This document shows, in pieces, positions 54,601-62,713 of a stretch of DNA of 64,000 bases. How positions within the stretch are numbered: the first letter of the stretch is position 1; every line of letters begins with the position of its first letter. The DNA is taken from positions 62,001 to 126,000 of the forward strand of contig JANQAK010000006.1 of NCBI GenBank assembly GCA_024707075.1. Direction: 5' to 3'. Below the pieces are notes generated by a model. That model had not been told where the DNA came from. It saw only the letters and a program-made list of their open reading frames with translations, and did not search any database. A program made the position numbers and the translations under genes. The stretch comes from Afipia sp. (GTDB lineage Bacteria; Pseudomonadota; Alphaproteobacteria; Rhizobiales; Xanthobacteraceae).

Positions 54601-54874
54601 CATCTTCAGTCTGTGAATAGACGTGTTCGACGCCGTCGATGCTCTTGACGATTGTTTCCAACGGCTCGGTGACGAGCTTGGCGGCATCTTCTGCTTTCAG
54701 CCCGTTCGCTTGCACAAGAATATCGACCATGGGTACGGAGATTTGCGGCTCCTCCTCGCGCGGCAGCGTGATGAGTGCGACAAGCCCGAGCGCAAGCGAA
54801 GCCAGCAGGAACAGCGGCGTGAGCGGTGAGGTGATGAAGGCGCGCGTGAGGCCGCCGGCGATTCCGAGTTTCAT
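51671..54874 (-). CDS. RND efflux permease, AcrB-type, 1067 aa
   Basis: Twelve transmembrane helices and two large periplasmic loops are evident. The proton-relay motif is SIGILVDDAIVVIEN, and GVEHVYSQTEDDGTLVTARF and GRGIDDVAIVIVTLRP mark the pore domain. The N-terminus (FITSPLTPLFLLASLALGLV) resembles the permease group found with SQR and rhodanese genes. It starts with a four-base overlap of the adaptor gene. Likely substrate a toxic small molecule; it is in an operon under a sulfide sensor, so persulfides or sulfide-derived toxicants are possible. Confidence 0.88.
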   Translation of the reverse strand: MKLGIAGGLTRAFITSPLTPLFLLASLALGLVALITLPREEEPQISVPMVDILVQANGLKAEDAAKLVTEPLETIVKSIDGVEHVYSQTEDDGTLVTARFNVGTNADAAILRVHEKIRANLGRIPVGIPEPLIVGRGIDDVAIVIVTLRPTPESASRWTANGLTRLARELQVEVSKLPDIGLTYIVGEQPEQFRVEPDPEKLSLYGITLQQLAAKIEGANRSFRLGLVRENGGQRAVVAGQTMQELPQIGNILLTSRDGRPVYVRDVAKIMLATAPAENQVTDIRKAADGLQRAAAVSLAIAKRPGTNAVVIADDIVRRLEQVRGQIFPQDVEMTVTRDYGETANEKANELLFHLGLATISIVVLIAVAIGWREALVVAVVIPTTILLTLFAARIMGYTLNRVSLFALIFSIGILVDDAIVVIENIARHWAMGDGRSRTQSAIDAVAEVGNPTIVATLTVIAALLPMLFVSGMMGPYMSPIPANASAAMLFSFFVAVILTPWLMMKIGSGHSAAAHNLAGASGGLLGRLYVAVARPVLQTRRRSWTFLLIVGFTTLASLGLLYTKHVTVKLLPFDNKSDLQVVLDLPKGSSVEDTNRTLQAVVDKLTGVSEIVSFQTYAGVASPFDFNGLVRHYYLRSNPEQGQVAVNLSPKGDRGRPSHAIALDIRQRLAGVDMPEGTVLKVVEPPPGPPVIGTLLAEIYGPDPEMRRAVADKVREAFKSIPFIVDVDDSYHNQPERVRIAINQDNLEYFRVEQSDVYETLRYLYGGTTVGYSHRGGGRQPIAIRVALPKSNAVIDERALSTPVPANALPGDRAVVELGDVVSVSREPASYPIFRHNGRAAEMVMAELAGDYEAPIYGMLAVNEAIAKADWGNLPKPVIALHGQPDDETHPTLLWDGEWEVTWVTFRDMGAAFMVAILGIYILVVAQFGSFKLPLVILTPIPLTFIGIMLGHWLFGAPFTATSMIGFIALAGIIVRNSILLVDFIRHARRPDRMLTDVLLEAGAIRFKPILLTAIAAMIGAAVILADPIFQGLAISLLFGLASSTALTVLVIPAIYVVLRSSEPAQ

Positions 54875-55884
54875 GGCAGCACGATCCGGTCGCCGTCGCG
54901 CAGGCCAGTTAAAATCTCGACGCGTTTTGCGCCGCTATCCTCGAACCTTTCACCCAGTATGACCGCGACATCCAGTTCGCTTCCGGGCACTGCGACCCGC
55001 ACGTAGTCAACGCCATGCACGGTCCGGATTGCCTCCGGCGGCACGGCAAGAACCGTTCGCTTGCCGACTGGAATCGATACCAGCGTGCGCTCGTTGACGA
55101 AATAATCGCCGATGCCTGCGACCTCGACGTCGGCGATCACGCGTCCGTCGGTGATCTCGGGATAGACCTTGACGATTCGACCGGGATGCGCCGCCGGGAT
55201 CTGGCCGGGCGATTGCGCTAGTCCGCGCTCGCCGACAAGGACATTGGAACCGTTCACGATCTCTGCCGCGTGCCGCTCCGGCAGCGACAGCCGCAGATAA
55301 TACGGCCCCGGCGCGATGCGGGCGATTTGCTCGCCCGGCAAAATCACGGAGCCGAGCGTAACTGGGACCGTCAGCACGCGACCTGTGGCGGGGGCGAACA
55401 CCGTGCCCTCGCGCGCGCTCTGCTCGATGACCGTCTTGTCGGCTTTTGCCGCCGCGACCTGATTGGTGGCCACGTCGAACTGCATCTTGGCCTGGTCGAG
55501 GCGGCTCTGCGTGCCGGTGCCCGTCGCCCTGAGTTGCTGCGCCCGTTCGAGTTCGAGTTGCGCATTCTCAAGTTGCGAACTCAGCGCTTCAATCTTGGCC
55601 TCGGCGGCATTGAGCTGGAGTGCCAGCTTGTCGTCGACAACCGCCGCGAGTGCTTGTCCTTCCTTGACCTCGTCGCCCTGGGTGATGCGAATCTCGCGGA
55701 CGGAGCCGCCGATACGCGCTCGCGCAGGCACCACAATGCGGCTTTCGACTTGGCCGAAGACGGCCTTCATCTCCGGAATCGTGGTGGGCTTCACCACAAA
55801 TTCCGCAGCCTGTGCACCTTGCATGGCAAGCACGGTCGCTGTGACAAGGATGGCCGTGGCAACATGAACAATCGATCTGGGCAT
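54871..55884 (-). CDS. RND periplasmic adaptor protein (HlyD/AcrA type)
   Basis: ATG at 55884 opens with a Sec signal (HVATAILVTATVLAMQGAQA). The rest has the lipoyl half (IGGSVREIRITQGDEVKEG), a helical hairpin (residues about 90-140: IEALSSQLENAQLELERAQQ) and beta-barrel (LSLPERHAAEIVNGSNVLVG). It lacks a lipobox, so is soluble or loosely bound. It should bridge the RND permease and an outer-membrane channel, which is not encoded in this window. Confidence 0.87.
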   Translation of the reverse strand: MPRSIVHVATAILVTATVLAMQGAQAAEFVVKPTTIPEMKAVFGQVESRIVVPARARIGGSVREIRITQGDEVKEGQALAAVVDDKLALQLNAAEAKIEALSSQLENAQLELERAQQLRATGTGTQSRLDQAKMQFDVATNQVAAAKADKTVIEQSAREGTVFAPATGRVLTVPVTLGSVILPGEQIARIAPGPYYLRLSLPERHAAEIVNGSNVLVGERGLAQSPGQIPAAHPGRIVKVYPEITDGRVIADVEVAGIGDYFVNERTLVSIPVGKRTVLAVPPEAIRTVHGVDYVRVAVPGSELDVAVILGERFEDSGAKRVEILTGLRDGDRIVLP

Positions 55885-55954
55885 GGAAGATACTGCTTTC
55901 GTGGGCGACTGCATGCAGGCACCCGACATTGGAAACATGGAAGACCAGTCGCTT

Positions 55955-56158
55955 CTATTTGAATGCGACCCCTGCCTTGCATCCGAGTTTTTTGAACACC
56001 AGTGCGGCCGGACAGAATCCGGTCATCGAAGCCTGGATGAGATTCAGTCCGACGAAGGCCGTGAGCAGGTACCAATAGGACGATACGTAATAACCGAGTG
56101 CCAGGGATATGAGAATCATGACTCCGGCAAACATCAGGACCGCGCGATCGACTGTCAT
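55955..56158 (-). CDS. DUF2892 membrane protein, 67 aa
   Basis: Two hydrophobic helices (AVLMFAGVMILISLALGYYV and LTAFVGLNLIQASMTGFCP) with TGFCPAALVFKKLGCK, the signature of DUF2892 (the C-terminal part of YgaP-like rhodaneses). The two Cys residues may take sulfane sulfur. It lies between SQR-like and RND genes in the same direction, a combination common in sulfide-responsive operons. Confidence 0.88.
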   Translation of the reverse strand: MTVDRAVLMFAGVMILISLALGYYVSSYWYLLTAFVGLNLIQASMTGFCPAALVFKKLGCKAGVAFK

Positions 56159-56189
56159 TGTTGTCTCCTCTTTCTGTTAGATGCCGCCG

Positions 56190-57481
56190 TCATTCGGCAG
56201 GTTCGATGTGAATGTCCTTGAGCTTCTTGATCCCGAGCATGTCGAGCACGAGATTTTCGTAAAAAGTTTCGCTCTTGCCCTGCCGCACCTTGCGCAGGAA
56301 ATACTTCTCGAAGCCGATCTTGGCGGCGTGCACCCAGCGCCCCTGCGACGACCAGTTGACGTTGCGCGGCGGAATCTGCGGCTGCGCGACGAAAGCGATG
56401 CCGTCGTCGCCGAAGTCGGCGAGACAAACCGCGTTCCAGCTTGCGACGGCCTTCGGCTGCTCCCCTTGAGCAAGGAAGCGATGTTTTCAGCTGTCGCCGT
56501 CACCATGGATTCGATCATGAACCCGGTTTTCGGTACCCCGACCGCAAGCGGCGTCTTGCCGACGGGAGGAATGGCAACGCAAACCCCGATTGCGAAGATG
56601 TTATTGAAGGCAGGGTTGCGCTGGTGCTTGTCGATGGTGATGAAGCCGCGCGGATTGGTCAGCCCTTCGATGCCGGCAACCGCCGGTACGCCCCGGAATG
56701 CCGGCAGCAGCATCGAGAAGGTAAACGGCAGTTCGTGCGTCGTCTTGAGCGATCCGTCGTCGTTCACTTCCTCCGCGAATAGCTTGTCAGGCTCGACCCT
56801 GGTGACCCGGGCGTTGGTGACCCATTTGATGTGATGGTCCCGCAGGGCGCTTTCGATCAGGCCTTTGGTGTCGCCGACGCCATCAAGTCCGAGATGGCCG
56901 ATATACGGCTCCGGGGTTACAAAGGTCATCGGCACCCGGTCGCGAACCCGTGCCTGCCGGAGTGCGGCATCGAGAATGAAAGCGAATTCATAGGCGGGAC
57001 CGAAGCAGGAGGCGCCCTGTACGGCGCCGACAACAACTGGCCCTGGCGTTCTGACCAACTTATCGAAGGCAGCCTTTGCTTGGACGGCGTGTGTGGTCTG
57101 GCAAACGGATTGGGTATGGGCATCCGGGCCGAGCCCGGGCACTTCATCGAATGCGAGATCAGGTCCGGTCGCGATAATCAGATAGTCGTAATCAATGGAA
57201 CTGCCGTCGTTGAGTTCGATTCGGTTGCGGGCTGGCTCAACGCGCTTGGCTCCTTCGGGACGTAAGTCGATGCCGCGCTGCTTGAATGCCGGCACGAGGT
57301 CGACGGCAATTTCCTCCGGCTGCCGCCAGCCGACCGCGACCCAGGGATTGGACGGCACGAACGAATATTGAGTTCCCAGGGTAACGACGGTCAGCTTGTC
57401 CTCCGGCCGCAGTTTCTGTTTCATCTCATAGGCCATGATCGTTCCACCGAGGCCCGCACCGAGAACAACAACATGAGACAT
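56190..57481 (-). pseudogene. Sulfide:quinone oxidoreductase-like flavoprotein, frameshifted
   Basis: ATG at 57481 follows GGGAG; the start MSHVVVLGAGLGGTIMAYEM is the FAD dinucleotide site. Cys127, Cys159 (GASCFGPAYEFAF) and Cys301 (AIGVCVAIPPVGKTPLAVG) are placed like the redox cysteines of SQR and of the flavocytochrome c sulfide dehydrogenase group. The frame breaks at the C run 56462-56465. One more base gives KGEQPKAVASWNAVCLADFG and a correct C-terminus (ETFYENLVLDMLGIKKL) ending at 56190, in total 430 residues. It would oxidise sulfide to polysulfide and reduce the quinone pool. Confidence 0.8.
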
Positions 57482-57649
57482 GACATTTCTCCCTTTTTGA
57501 GAGCTGTGTCCGGCCTTGCCAGCCGGGCTTCCAGCATCGTCTGTTTGTTGCTTCGCTTGGCCTCGATCGCGTTTGGAGATCGAAGGCGACTCAGTAAAGT
57601 GAGGCCGTTCCAGACCCTCCGGCTTGCGCGCAACATTCAAACATTATAA

Positions 57650-57665
57650 ATTCAAAAATATGAAT
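57650..57665. promoter_or_regulatory. SqrR/BigR-type operator overlapping the regulator's start
   Basis: ATTC-N8-GAAT, as in the operator described for SqrR. A partial second copy lies just upstream (ATTC at 57635-57638). It lies between the SQR-like and regulator genes and spans the regulator's ATG, so autorepression is likely. Confidence 0.6.
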
Positions 57666-57983
57666 GTAAAGGACATGATCCCGGCTGCGGAATCCGCGGC
57701 GGAACTGATGCGCAGCCTGTCGCATCCGCAGCGTCTTCTCGTGCTTTGCGCTCTCGTGGAGGGAGAGAAGTCGGTTGCCGAACTGCGACAGGAGCTTGAG
57801 ATCGAGCAAGTGCCGATGTCGCAGCAGCTTATGCGGCTGCGATCGGACGGGCTTGTCGAAGCGCGCCGGGAAGGGACGACAGTTTACTACCGCATCGCAC
57901 GGCCAGAGGTATTAACTGTGGTCGAGGCGCTCCATTCCTCGTTCTGCGCACCGCCGGTCACTGGCAAGCGATCACGCCGTTAG
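57660..57983 (+). CDS. bigR: ArsR-family persulfide sensor, SqrR/BigR-like
   Basis: The short winged-helix protein (107 residues) has Cys30 (LLVLCALVEGEK) and Cys96 (ALHSSFCAPP), 66 residues apart, as Cys41 and Cys107 of SqrR that form the tetrasulfide on exposure to sulfide. SVAELRQELEIEQVPMSQQL is the recognition segment. No metal-binding ArsR motif is present. It is divergent from the SQR-like operon, which it should repress until reactive sulfur appears. Confidence 0.86.
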   Translation: MNVKDMIPAAESAAELMRSLSHPQRLLVLCALVEGEKSVAELRQELEIEQVPMSQQLMRLRSDGLVEARREGTTVYYRIARPEVLTVVEALHSSFCAPPVTGKRSRR

Positions 57984-58044
57984 GCCGTGCGGATGACGCT
58001 GCGCAGCGATCGCGCAGGAATGTGACGTCGCCGCCGAGCCTTGT

Positions 58045-58188
58045 CTAGCGACCGGACTGCGAGCCCGCAGATGGCGCAGGTTGCGCCTGTTTCAGCGCGG
58101 CATCTTCAACCAGTTCGTACCACATCGCGTTGAGCACAGCGAAGGTTGCCGCGAGCGGCAGGCCGAGAAGCCAGGAAAAATACCACAT
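58045..58188 (-). CDS. cydX: CydX-like small subunit of cytochrome bd, 47 aa
   Basis: The frame reads MWYFSWLLGLPLAATFAVLN then AMWYELVEDAALKQ and ends at 58045, the classic CydX opening (MWYFxWxLG, one membrane helix, then an Ala- and Gln-rich tail). It starts 19 bp after cydB in the same direction. CydX stabilises the two haems of the CydAB dimer. Easily missed because it is so short. Confidence 0.88.
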   Translation of the reverse strand: MWYFSWLLGLPLAATFAVLNAMWYELVEDAALKQAQPAPSAGSQSGR

Positions 58189-58207
58189 CGATCATCTCTC
58201 CCTTGAT

Positions 58208-59365
58208 TCAGTAAGCATGGCCGCTGCCATCGCGGATCGCGGCCTCATCGACCTTGCCCCACAACACCCGGTAAACCCAGCCCGTATAGAGCGCGATCAG
58301 CGGTACGAAGATCACCGTCACCACAAGCATGATGAACAGCGTCAGGTGGCTCGACGATGCGTCCCACACCGTCAGGCTCGATTTCGGATCGACCGAAGAG
58401 GGCAGGATGAACGGGAACATCGAGAGGCCGACCGTCGAGATGATGCCGAGGATCGACAGGGCACTCGACAGCAAGGCCGCGATCTCGCGGTGCGCGCGCA
58501 GAAAGCCAAGGCTTGCGAGCGCGCCAATGAATCCGAGCGCCGGTGCGATCATCATCCAGGAATGCGTGGCATAGTTCCCGAACCAGATGCCAGCGCCATG
58601 CTCTGCGGTCTTGCCGAGCGGATTCGATGGGCCGGCGGTCACCACCGCGCTCGTGATGCGATAACCGTCGATGCCGAGCCAGAGCCACAGGCCACCGATC
58701 GCGAACAGCGCGATCGTTATGAGCGCCGCAAGGCTGCCGTAGGTGCGGGACCGCGTGGCAATAGACCCCTCGGTTTTAAGCATCAGCCAGTTGGCACCAT
58801 GCATCACCAGCATGGCCACCGACAGGAGGCCGCACAGGAGGCCGAACGGGTTGAGCAGTTCGAACAGCGTGGTGCCATCATAATAGATGCGCAGATCGCT
58901 GCCGAAGTGGAACGGCACGCCTTGCAGCACATTGCCGACGGCGACTCCCATGACCAGCGCCGGCACCAGGCCGCCGATGAAGAGCGCCCAATCCCATGCC
59001 GATCGCCACGTCGCGCTCTCGCGCTTCGAGCGATATTTGAAACCCACCGGTCGCAGGATAAGTGCGAACAGGATCGCGAACATCGCGAGATAAAATCCCG
59101 AGAAGGAGACGGCGTAGAGCGGCGGCCATGCAGCGAAAATGGCGCCGCCGCCGAGGATCAGCCAGACCTGGTTGCCTTCCCAGACCGGTCCGACGGAGTT
59201 GATGACGACGCGCCGCTCCAGGTCGGTTCTTGCTGCGAATGGTAACAGCATGGCGGTGCCAAGGTCGAACCCGTCCATGACTGCGAAGGCGATGAGAAGG
59301 ACGCCGAGCAGCAGCCACCAGATGACGCGCAGGGTTGGATAATCGATGAGGTCATGCAGGATCAT
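58208..59365 (-). CDS. cydB: Cytochrome bd ubiquinol oxidase subunit II (CydB)
   Basis: Nine or so membrane helices in 385 residues, beginning with IDYPTLRVIWWLLLGVLLIA and FAVMDGFDLGTAMLLPF, the CydB signature; GPVWEGNQVWLILGGGAIFA is the second conserved block. It pairs with CydA to reduce oxygen to water at low oxygen tension. It starts 6 bp after cydA and is followed by cydX. Confidence 0.96.
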   Translation of the reverse strand: MILHDLIDYPTLRVIWWLLLGVLLIAFAVMDGFDLGTAMLLPFAARTDLERRVVINSVGPVWEGNQVWLILGGGAIFAAWPPLYAVSFSGFYLAMFAILFALILRPVGFKYRSKRESATWRSAWDWALFIGGLVPALVMGVAVGNVLQGVPFHFGSDLRIYYDGTTLFELLNPFGLLCGLLSVAMLVMHGANWLMLKTEGSIATRSRTYGSLAALITIALFAIGGLWLWLGIDGYRITSAVVTAGPSNPLGKTAEHGAGIWFGNYATHSWMMIAPALGFIGALASLGFLRAHREIAALLSSALSILGIISTVGLSMFPFILPSSVDPKSSLTVWDASSSHLTLFIMLVVTVIFVPLIALYTGWVYRVLWGKVDEAAIRDGSGHAY

Positions 59366-59371
59366 GGCGCA

Positions 59372-60949
59372 TTACTCCGCTGCGACGAGGACAGAAGGGG
59401 CGAGTGCGGCTTCGGGTTCTGGATCCGGGTCCGGGCCGTGCCGGACAGCACGCACCATCAGCGACATTTCCACGATGAACAACACTGTATAGATCAGCGA
59501 GAAGCCAATGATGGTGAGCAGAACGGTCATCGCGCCAAGATTGGAAACGGCTGCCGCTGTCGGAAGCACGCCTTCAATGATCCAGGGCTGGCGGCCGAAT
59601 TCCGCGACGATCCATCCGAATTCTGCTGCGACCCAGGGCAATGGAATCGACAGTACGGCGATGCGCAGCAGCAGCGGATAGCGGTCGAGCCGGTGGCGGC
59701 TGGCGAGATAAAAGAAGGTCGTCATCAACAGGATGAAGAAGAAGCCAAGTCCAACCATGATGCGGAAGGTCCAGAACAGCGTCGGTACGTTCGGCACTGT
59801 GTCCCATGCGGCCTGTGAAATCTGCGCCTCGCTCGCCTGCCGGGGGTCGTCGACATATCGCTTCAGCAGAAGGGCGTAGCCAAGATCGTTTCCATTGGTC
59901 TCGAAGGCTGTGCGGGTCACCGCGGAAACTGTCGCCATTGATTGGGCAGTGCGGATTTTCTGAAGCGCATCGTAGGCGGCGATGCCGTTGCGAATGCGCG
60001 TCTTGGCGCGCTCCACCAGTTCCTCAATGCCGGGGATCTCGGTGGTGAGGGATCGGGTGCCGATCAGGCCCATGACCCAGGGGATGTGGACGGCATAGTG
60101 GGTGGTGCGCGCCTGCTGGTCAGGAAAACCAAAGGCCGTGAACGCCGCCGGCGCCGGTTCGGTCTTCCACATCCCTTCGATGGCGGCGAGTTTCATCTTC
60201 TGATGTTCGGTCGAGAGATAGCCGCTCTCGTCGCCGAGCACGACGACCGATAGGGCGGCGGCTAGGCCAAAGGAGGCTGCGATCGTCATCGAGCGTTTGG
60301 CGAGATCGAGATGGCGACCTTTCAGGAGATACCATGCGGAGACGCCGAGCACGAAGACCGAAGCCGTCACGTAACCGGCCGAGACGGTATGGACGAACTT
60401 CGCCTGTGCCACCGGGTTGAACAGCACGGCGAAAAAATCGGTTACCTCCATCCGCATGGTCTGCGGATTGAAGGCGGAGCCGACGGGGTTCTGCATCCAG
60501 CCGTTGGCAATGAGGATCCAGAGTGCCGACAGATTGGAGCCCAGCGCGACCGCCCATGTCGCTGCCAGATGGCCGATCTTGGACAACTTGTCCCAACCGA
60601 AGAAGAACAGGCCAACAAAGGTCGCTTCCAGGAAGAAGGCCATCAGGCCTTCGATGGCGAGCGGCGCGCCGAAAATGTCGCCGACATAGTGGCTGTAGTA
60701 GCTCCAGTTCATGCCGAACTGGAATTCCATCACGATGCCGGTCGCAACGCCGAGTACGAAGTTGATTCCGAACAGCGTGCCCCAGAACTTGGTCATCTGC
60801 CGCCAGATGATGCGACCGGTCATGACATAGACGGTCTCCATGATGGCGAGCAGGATGGACAGGCCCAGCGTGAGTGGCACGAACAGAAAGTGATAAAGCG
60901 CAGTGATCGCAAATTGCAGCCGCGATAGTGCAACGATGTCGAGTTCCAT
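59372..60949 (-). CDS. cydA: Cytochrome bd ubiquinol oxidase subunit I (CydA)
   Basis: ATG at 60949 gives MELDIVALSRLQFAITALYH with the haem b595 ligand His20; FGRQPWIIEGVLPTA is the conserved quinol-site helix end, and GWDKLSKIGHLAATW holds the haem d region. The Q-loop is short (no long insert after helix 6). The longer open frame to 60982 adds non-conserved residues. With CydB and CydX it forms the high-affinity bd oxidase, also resistant to NO and sulfide, both relevant here. Confidence 0.96.
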   Translation of the reverse strand: MELDIVALSRLQFAITALYHFLFVPLTLGLSILLAIMETVYVMTGRIIWRQMTKFWGTLFGINFVLGVATGIVMEFQFGMNWSYYSHYVGDIFGAPLAIEGLMAFFLEATFVGLFFFGWDKLSKIGHLAATWAVALGSNLSALWILIANGWMQNPVGSAFNPQTMRMEVTDFFAVLFNPVAQAKFVHTVSAGYVTASVFVLGVSAWYLLKGRHLDLAKRSMTIAASFGLAAALSVVVLGDESGYLSTEHQKMKLAAIEGMWKTEPAPAAFTAFGFPDQQARTTHYAVHIPWVMGLIGTRSLTTEIPGIEELVERAKTRIRNGIAAYDALQKIRTAQSMATVSAVTRTAFETNGNDLGYALLLKRYVDDPRQASEAQISQAAWDTVPNVPTLFWTFRIMVGLGFFFILLMTTFFYLASRHRLDRYPLLLRIAVLSIPLPWVAAEFGWIVAEFGRQPWIIEGVLPTAAAVSNLGAMTVLLTIIGFSLIYTVLFIVEMSLMVRAVRHGPDPDPEPEAALAPSVLVAAE

Positions 60950-61024
60950 TGGCTCAATCCGGTCTCGCCGGCCTCCTATCATTATGACGACGGCAACAAG
61001 GCGCGGTCATAGGTCCAGTTGTCT

Positions 61025-62713
61025 TCAGTCCGGGCGCAAGCTGGCGAGGGCTTGATCGAAGTTTGGCTCGCCGCGGTGTATCGTCGTCGTAGTGTGTCCT
61101 TGTTCCATGACAAGTAGCCGGTCGGCGATCTCTGCTTCTCGCCGAATGTGTGTCGCAATAAGAAGTGTGCGCCCTTGAGATCGATCAATAAGCCGCCGAA
61201 TGACGTCGCGCGCAGTGGCGCCATCGAGCCCTTCCGTTGGCTCGTCGAGGAGCCAGAGCGGCGTGCCGCGCAGCAGCAGGCGGGCGAGGGCGAGACGGCG
61301 GGCCTGCCCGCCCGACAGCCCCATGCCGCCTTCGCCGAGCTTCGTATCGATCCCGTCGGGAAGGGCATCAACGTCATCCCGCAGGCCCGCGGCTTCGAGC
61401 GCGTCGCGGAGTTGAATATCCGTCGCGGCCGGATCGGCGAGCGTCAGATTGTTCCGGAGGGTGTCCCGGAACAATTCCGTCCGTTGGGTGAGGAGCGTCG
61501 CAGGGCGCATCTCGATCGATCCGCTGATCGGGACAAGCTCGCCCGCAATAAGCGCAAGCAGCGTTGATTTTCCGGTCCCGCTCTTGCCGATCACCGCGAT
61601 ACGTTCACCATTGCGGATCGTGAGTGATACGTCGTGCAGTACCGCCGCATGCCCCGGATAGCCGGCCGACACCCGATCGAGCCTCAATGCGAAGCCGTCC
61701 GGCGGCGGGGCCGCGGCGGCACCGGCTTGTTCGTGCTCCAGCCGCGGACCGATGCGGCGGGCGGCAAGCACGGTGCGACCGAGCTCGACTGTGCCACGGC
61801 GCAGAGCAGCGAACGGCTCGACGGCCGAGAACACGATCAACAACCCGAGTGCCACCACCGGCGCACCAATGGCTCCATCCCGGGCGAGAAATGCGACGGC
61901 GATCAGCGTACCGGCAAGCAGCGCTGCGCTGGTCACGCCGAAGGCGGCGGATGTCGCGGTCTCGATCCGGTTCAGCGCGTCGTCGGCATCCGCGAGCCGC
62001 CGGTCGGCGGCGGCGATGGCCCGGCGCTGCGCACCGAGGCGGCCCGCCATGACAAGCTCGGTCTGCCCTTGCACAAGATCGATCATACGCGAGCGCAGCA
62101 CTTCCATGGCATGCGTACGCTGTCGCGCCGTCGATGCCGCAGATGCGGCGGTCAGGATCGGGATGCCGACTCCGGCAAGCACCAATGCAGCGCCGGCAGC
62201 GAGCCCGAGCCAAGGATGCATGAATCCCAGTGCGATCGCCGTGGCGGCGGCCGCGCAGAGTGCCGCGAAGGCCGGCACCGCAACACGCAGATAAAGCGAA
62301 TCCAGCGCGTCGAGATCGACAGTCAACCGGAACAGGATGCGGGCCGGATTCAGCACCATCGTGCGGGCGCCGCCTGGCGTCGCCCAGCCGCGGAATAGCC
62401 GCTCCCGCAGGGCCGCGAGCACGCCGAGCGCAGCGTCATGTGTCGTCAGCCGTTCGCCGTAGCGCGCCGCCGTCCGGGCCAGCGCGAAGAAGCGGATGCC
62501 GGCAGACGGTGCGAAGACATCGAAGGCAAACGCCGTCGCGGCGGAGAAACCGGCGATGGCCGTCGCTGTGATGAACCATCCCGAGAGGCCGAGCAGCGCG
62601 ATGCCGCACAGCACCGTAGCGGCCGACAGTAACGCCCCGCCAAGCAACATGCCGCGATGGCTCGACAGGAAAAGCCTTGCAATCGGACCGAGCGTGCGAA
62701 GATCGCGGATCAT
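61025..62713 (-). CDS. cydC: CydC, ABC exporter subunit for bd oxidase assembly
   Basis: Six membrane helices (first 300 residues) with LSGWFITATAIAGFSAATAF, then an ATPase domain: VIGKSGTGKSTLLALIAGEL (Walker A), GEGGMGLSGGQARRLALARL (signature) and LWLLDEPTEGLDGATA (Walker B). Length 562 is normal. The ATG overlaps the cydD stop (ATGA). CydDC exports cysteine and glutathione to the periplasm and is needed for haem d and b595 insertion. Confidence 0.92.
   Translation of the reverse strand: MIRDLRTLGPIARLFLSSHRGMLLGGALLSAATVLCGIALLGLSGWFITATAIAGFSAATAFAFDVFAPSAGIRFFALARTAARYGERLTTHDAALGVLAALRERLFRGWATPGGARTMVLNPARILFRLTVDLDALDSLYLRVAVPAFAALCAAAATAIALGFMHPWLGLAAGAALVLAGVGIPILTAASAASTARQRTHAMEVLRSRMIDLVQGQTELVMAGRLGAQRRAIAAADRRLADADDALNRIETATSAAFGVTSAALLAGTLIAVAFLARDGAIGAPVVALGLLIVFSAVEPFAALRRGTVELGRTVLAARRIGPRLEHEQAGAAAAPPPDGFALRLDRVSAGYPGHAAVLHDVSLTIRNGERIAVIGKSGTGKSTLLALIAGELVPISGSIEMRPATLLTQRTELFRDTLRNNLTLADPAATDIQLRDALEAAGLRDDVDALPDGIDTKLGEGGMGLSGGQARRLALARLLLRGTPLWLLDEPTEGLDGATARDVIRRLIDRSQGRTLLIATHIRREAEIADRLLVMEQGHTTTTIHRGEPNFDQALASLRPD

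Noticed and set aside
58130-59245. A 371-codon plus-strand frame
   Set aside because: Antisense of cydB, low-complexity Arg/Glu/Gln-rich.
61634-62398. Plus-strand frames of 140-254 codons
   Set aside because: Shadows of cydC.
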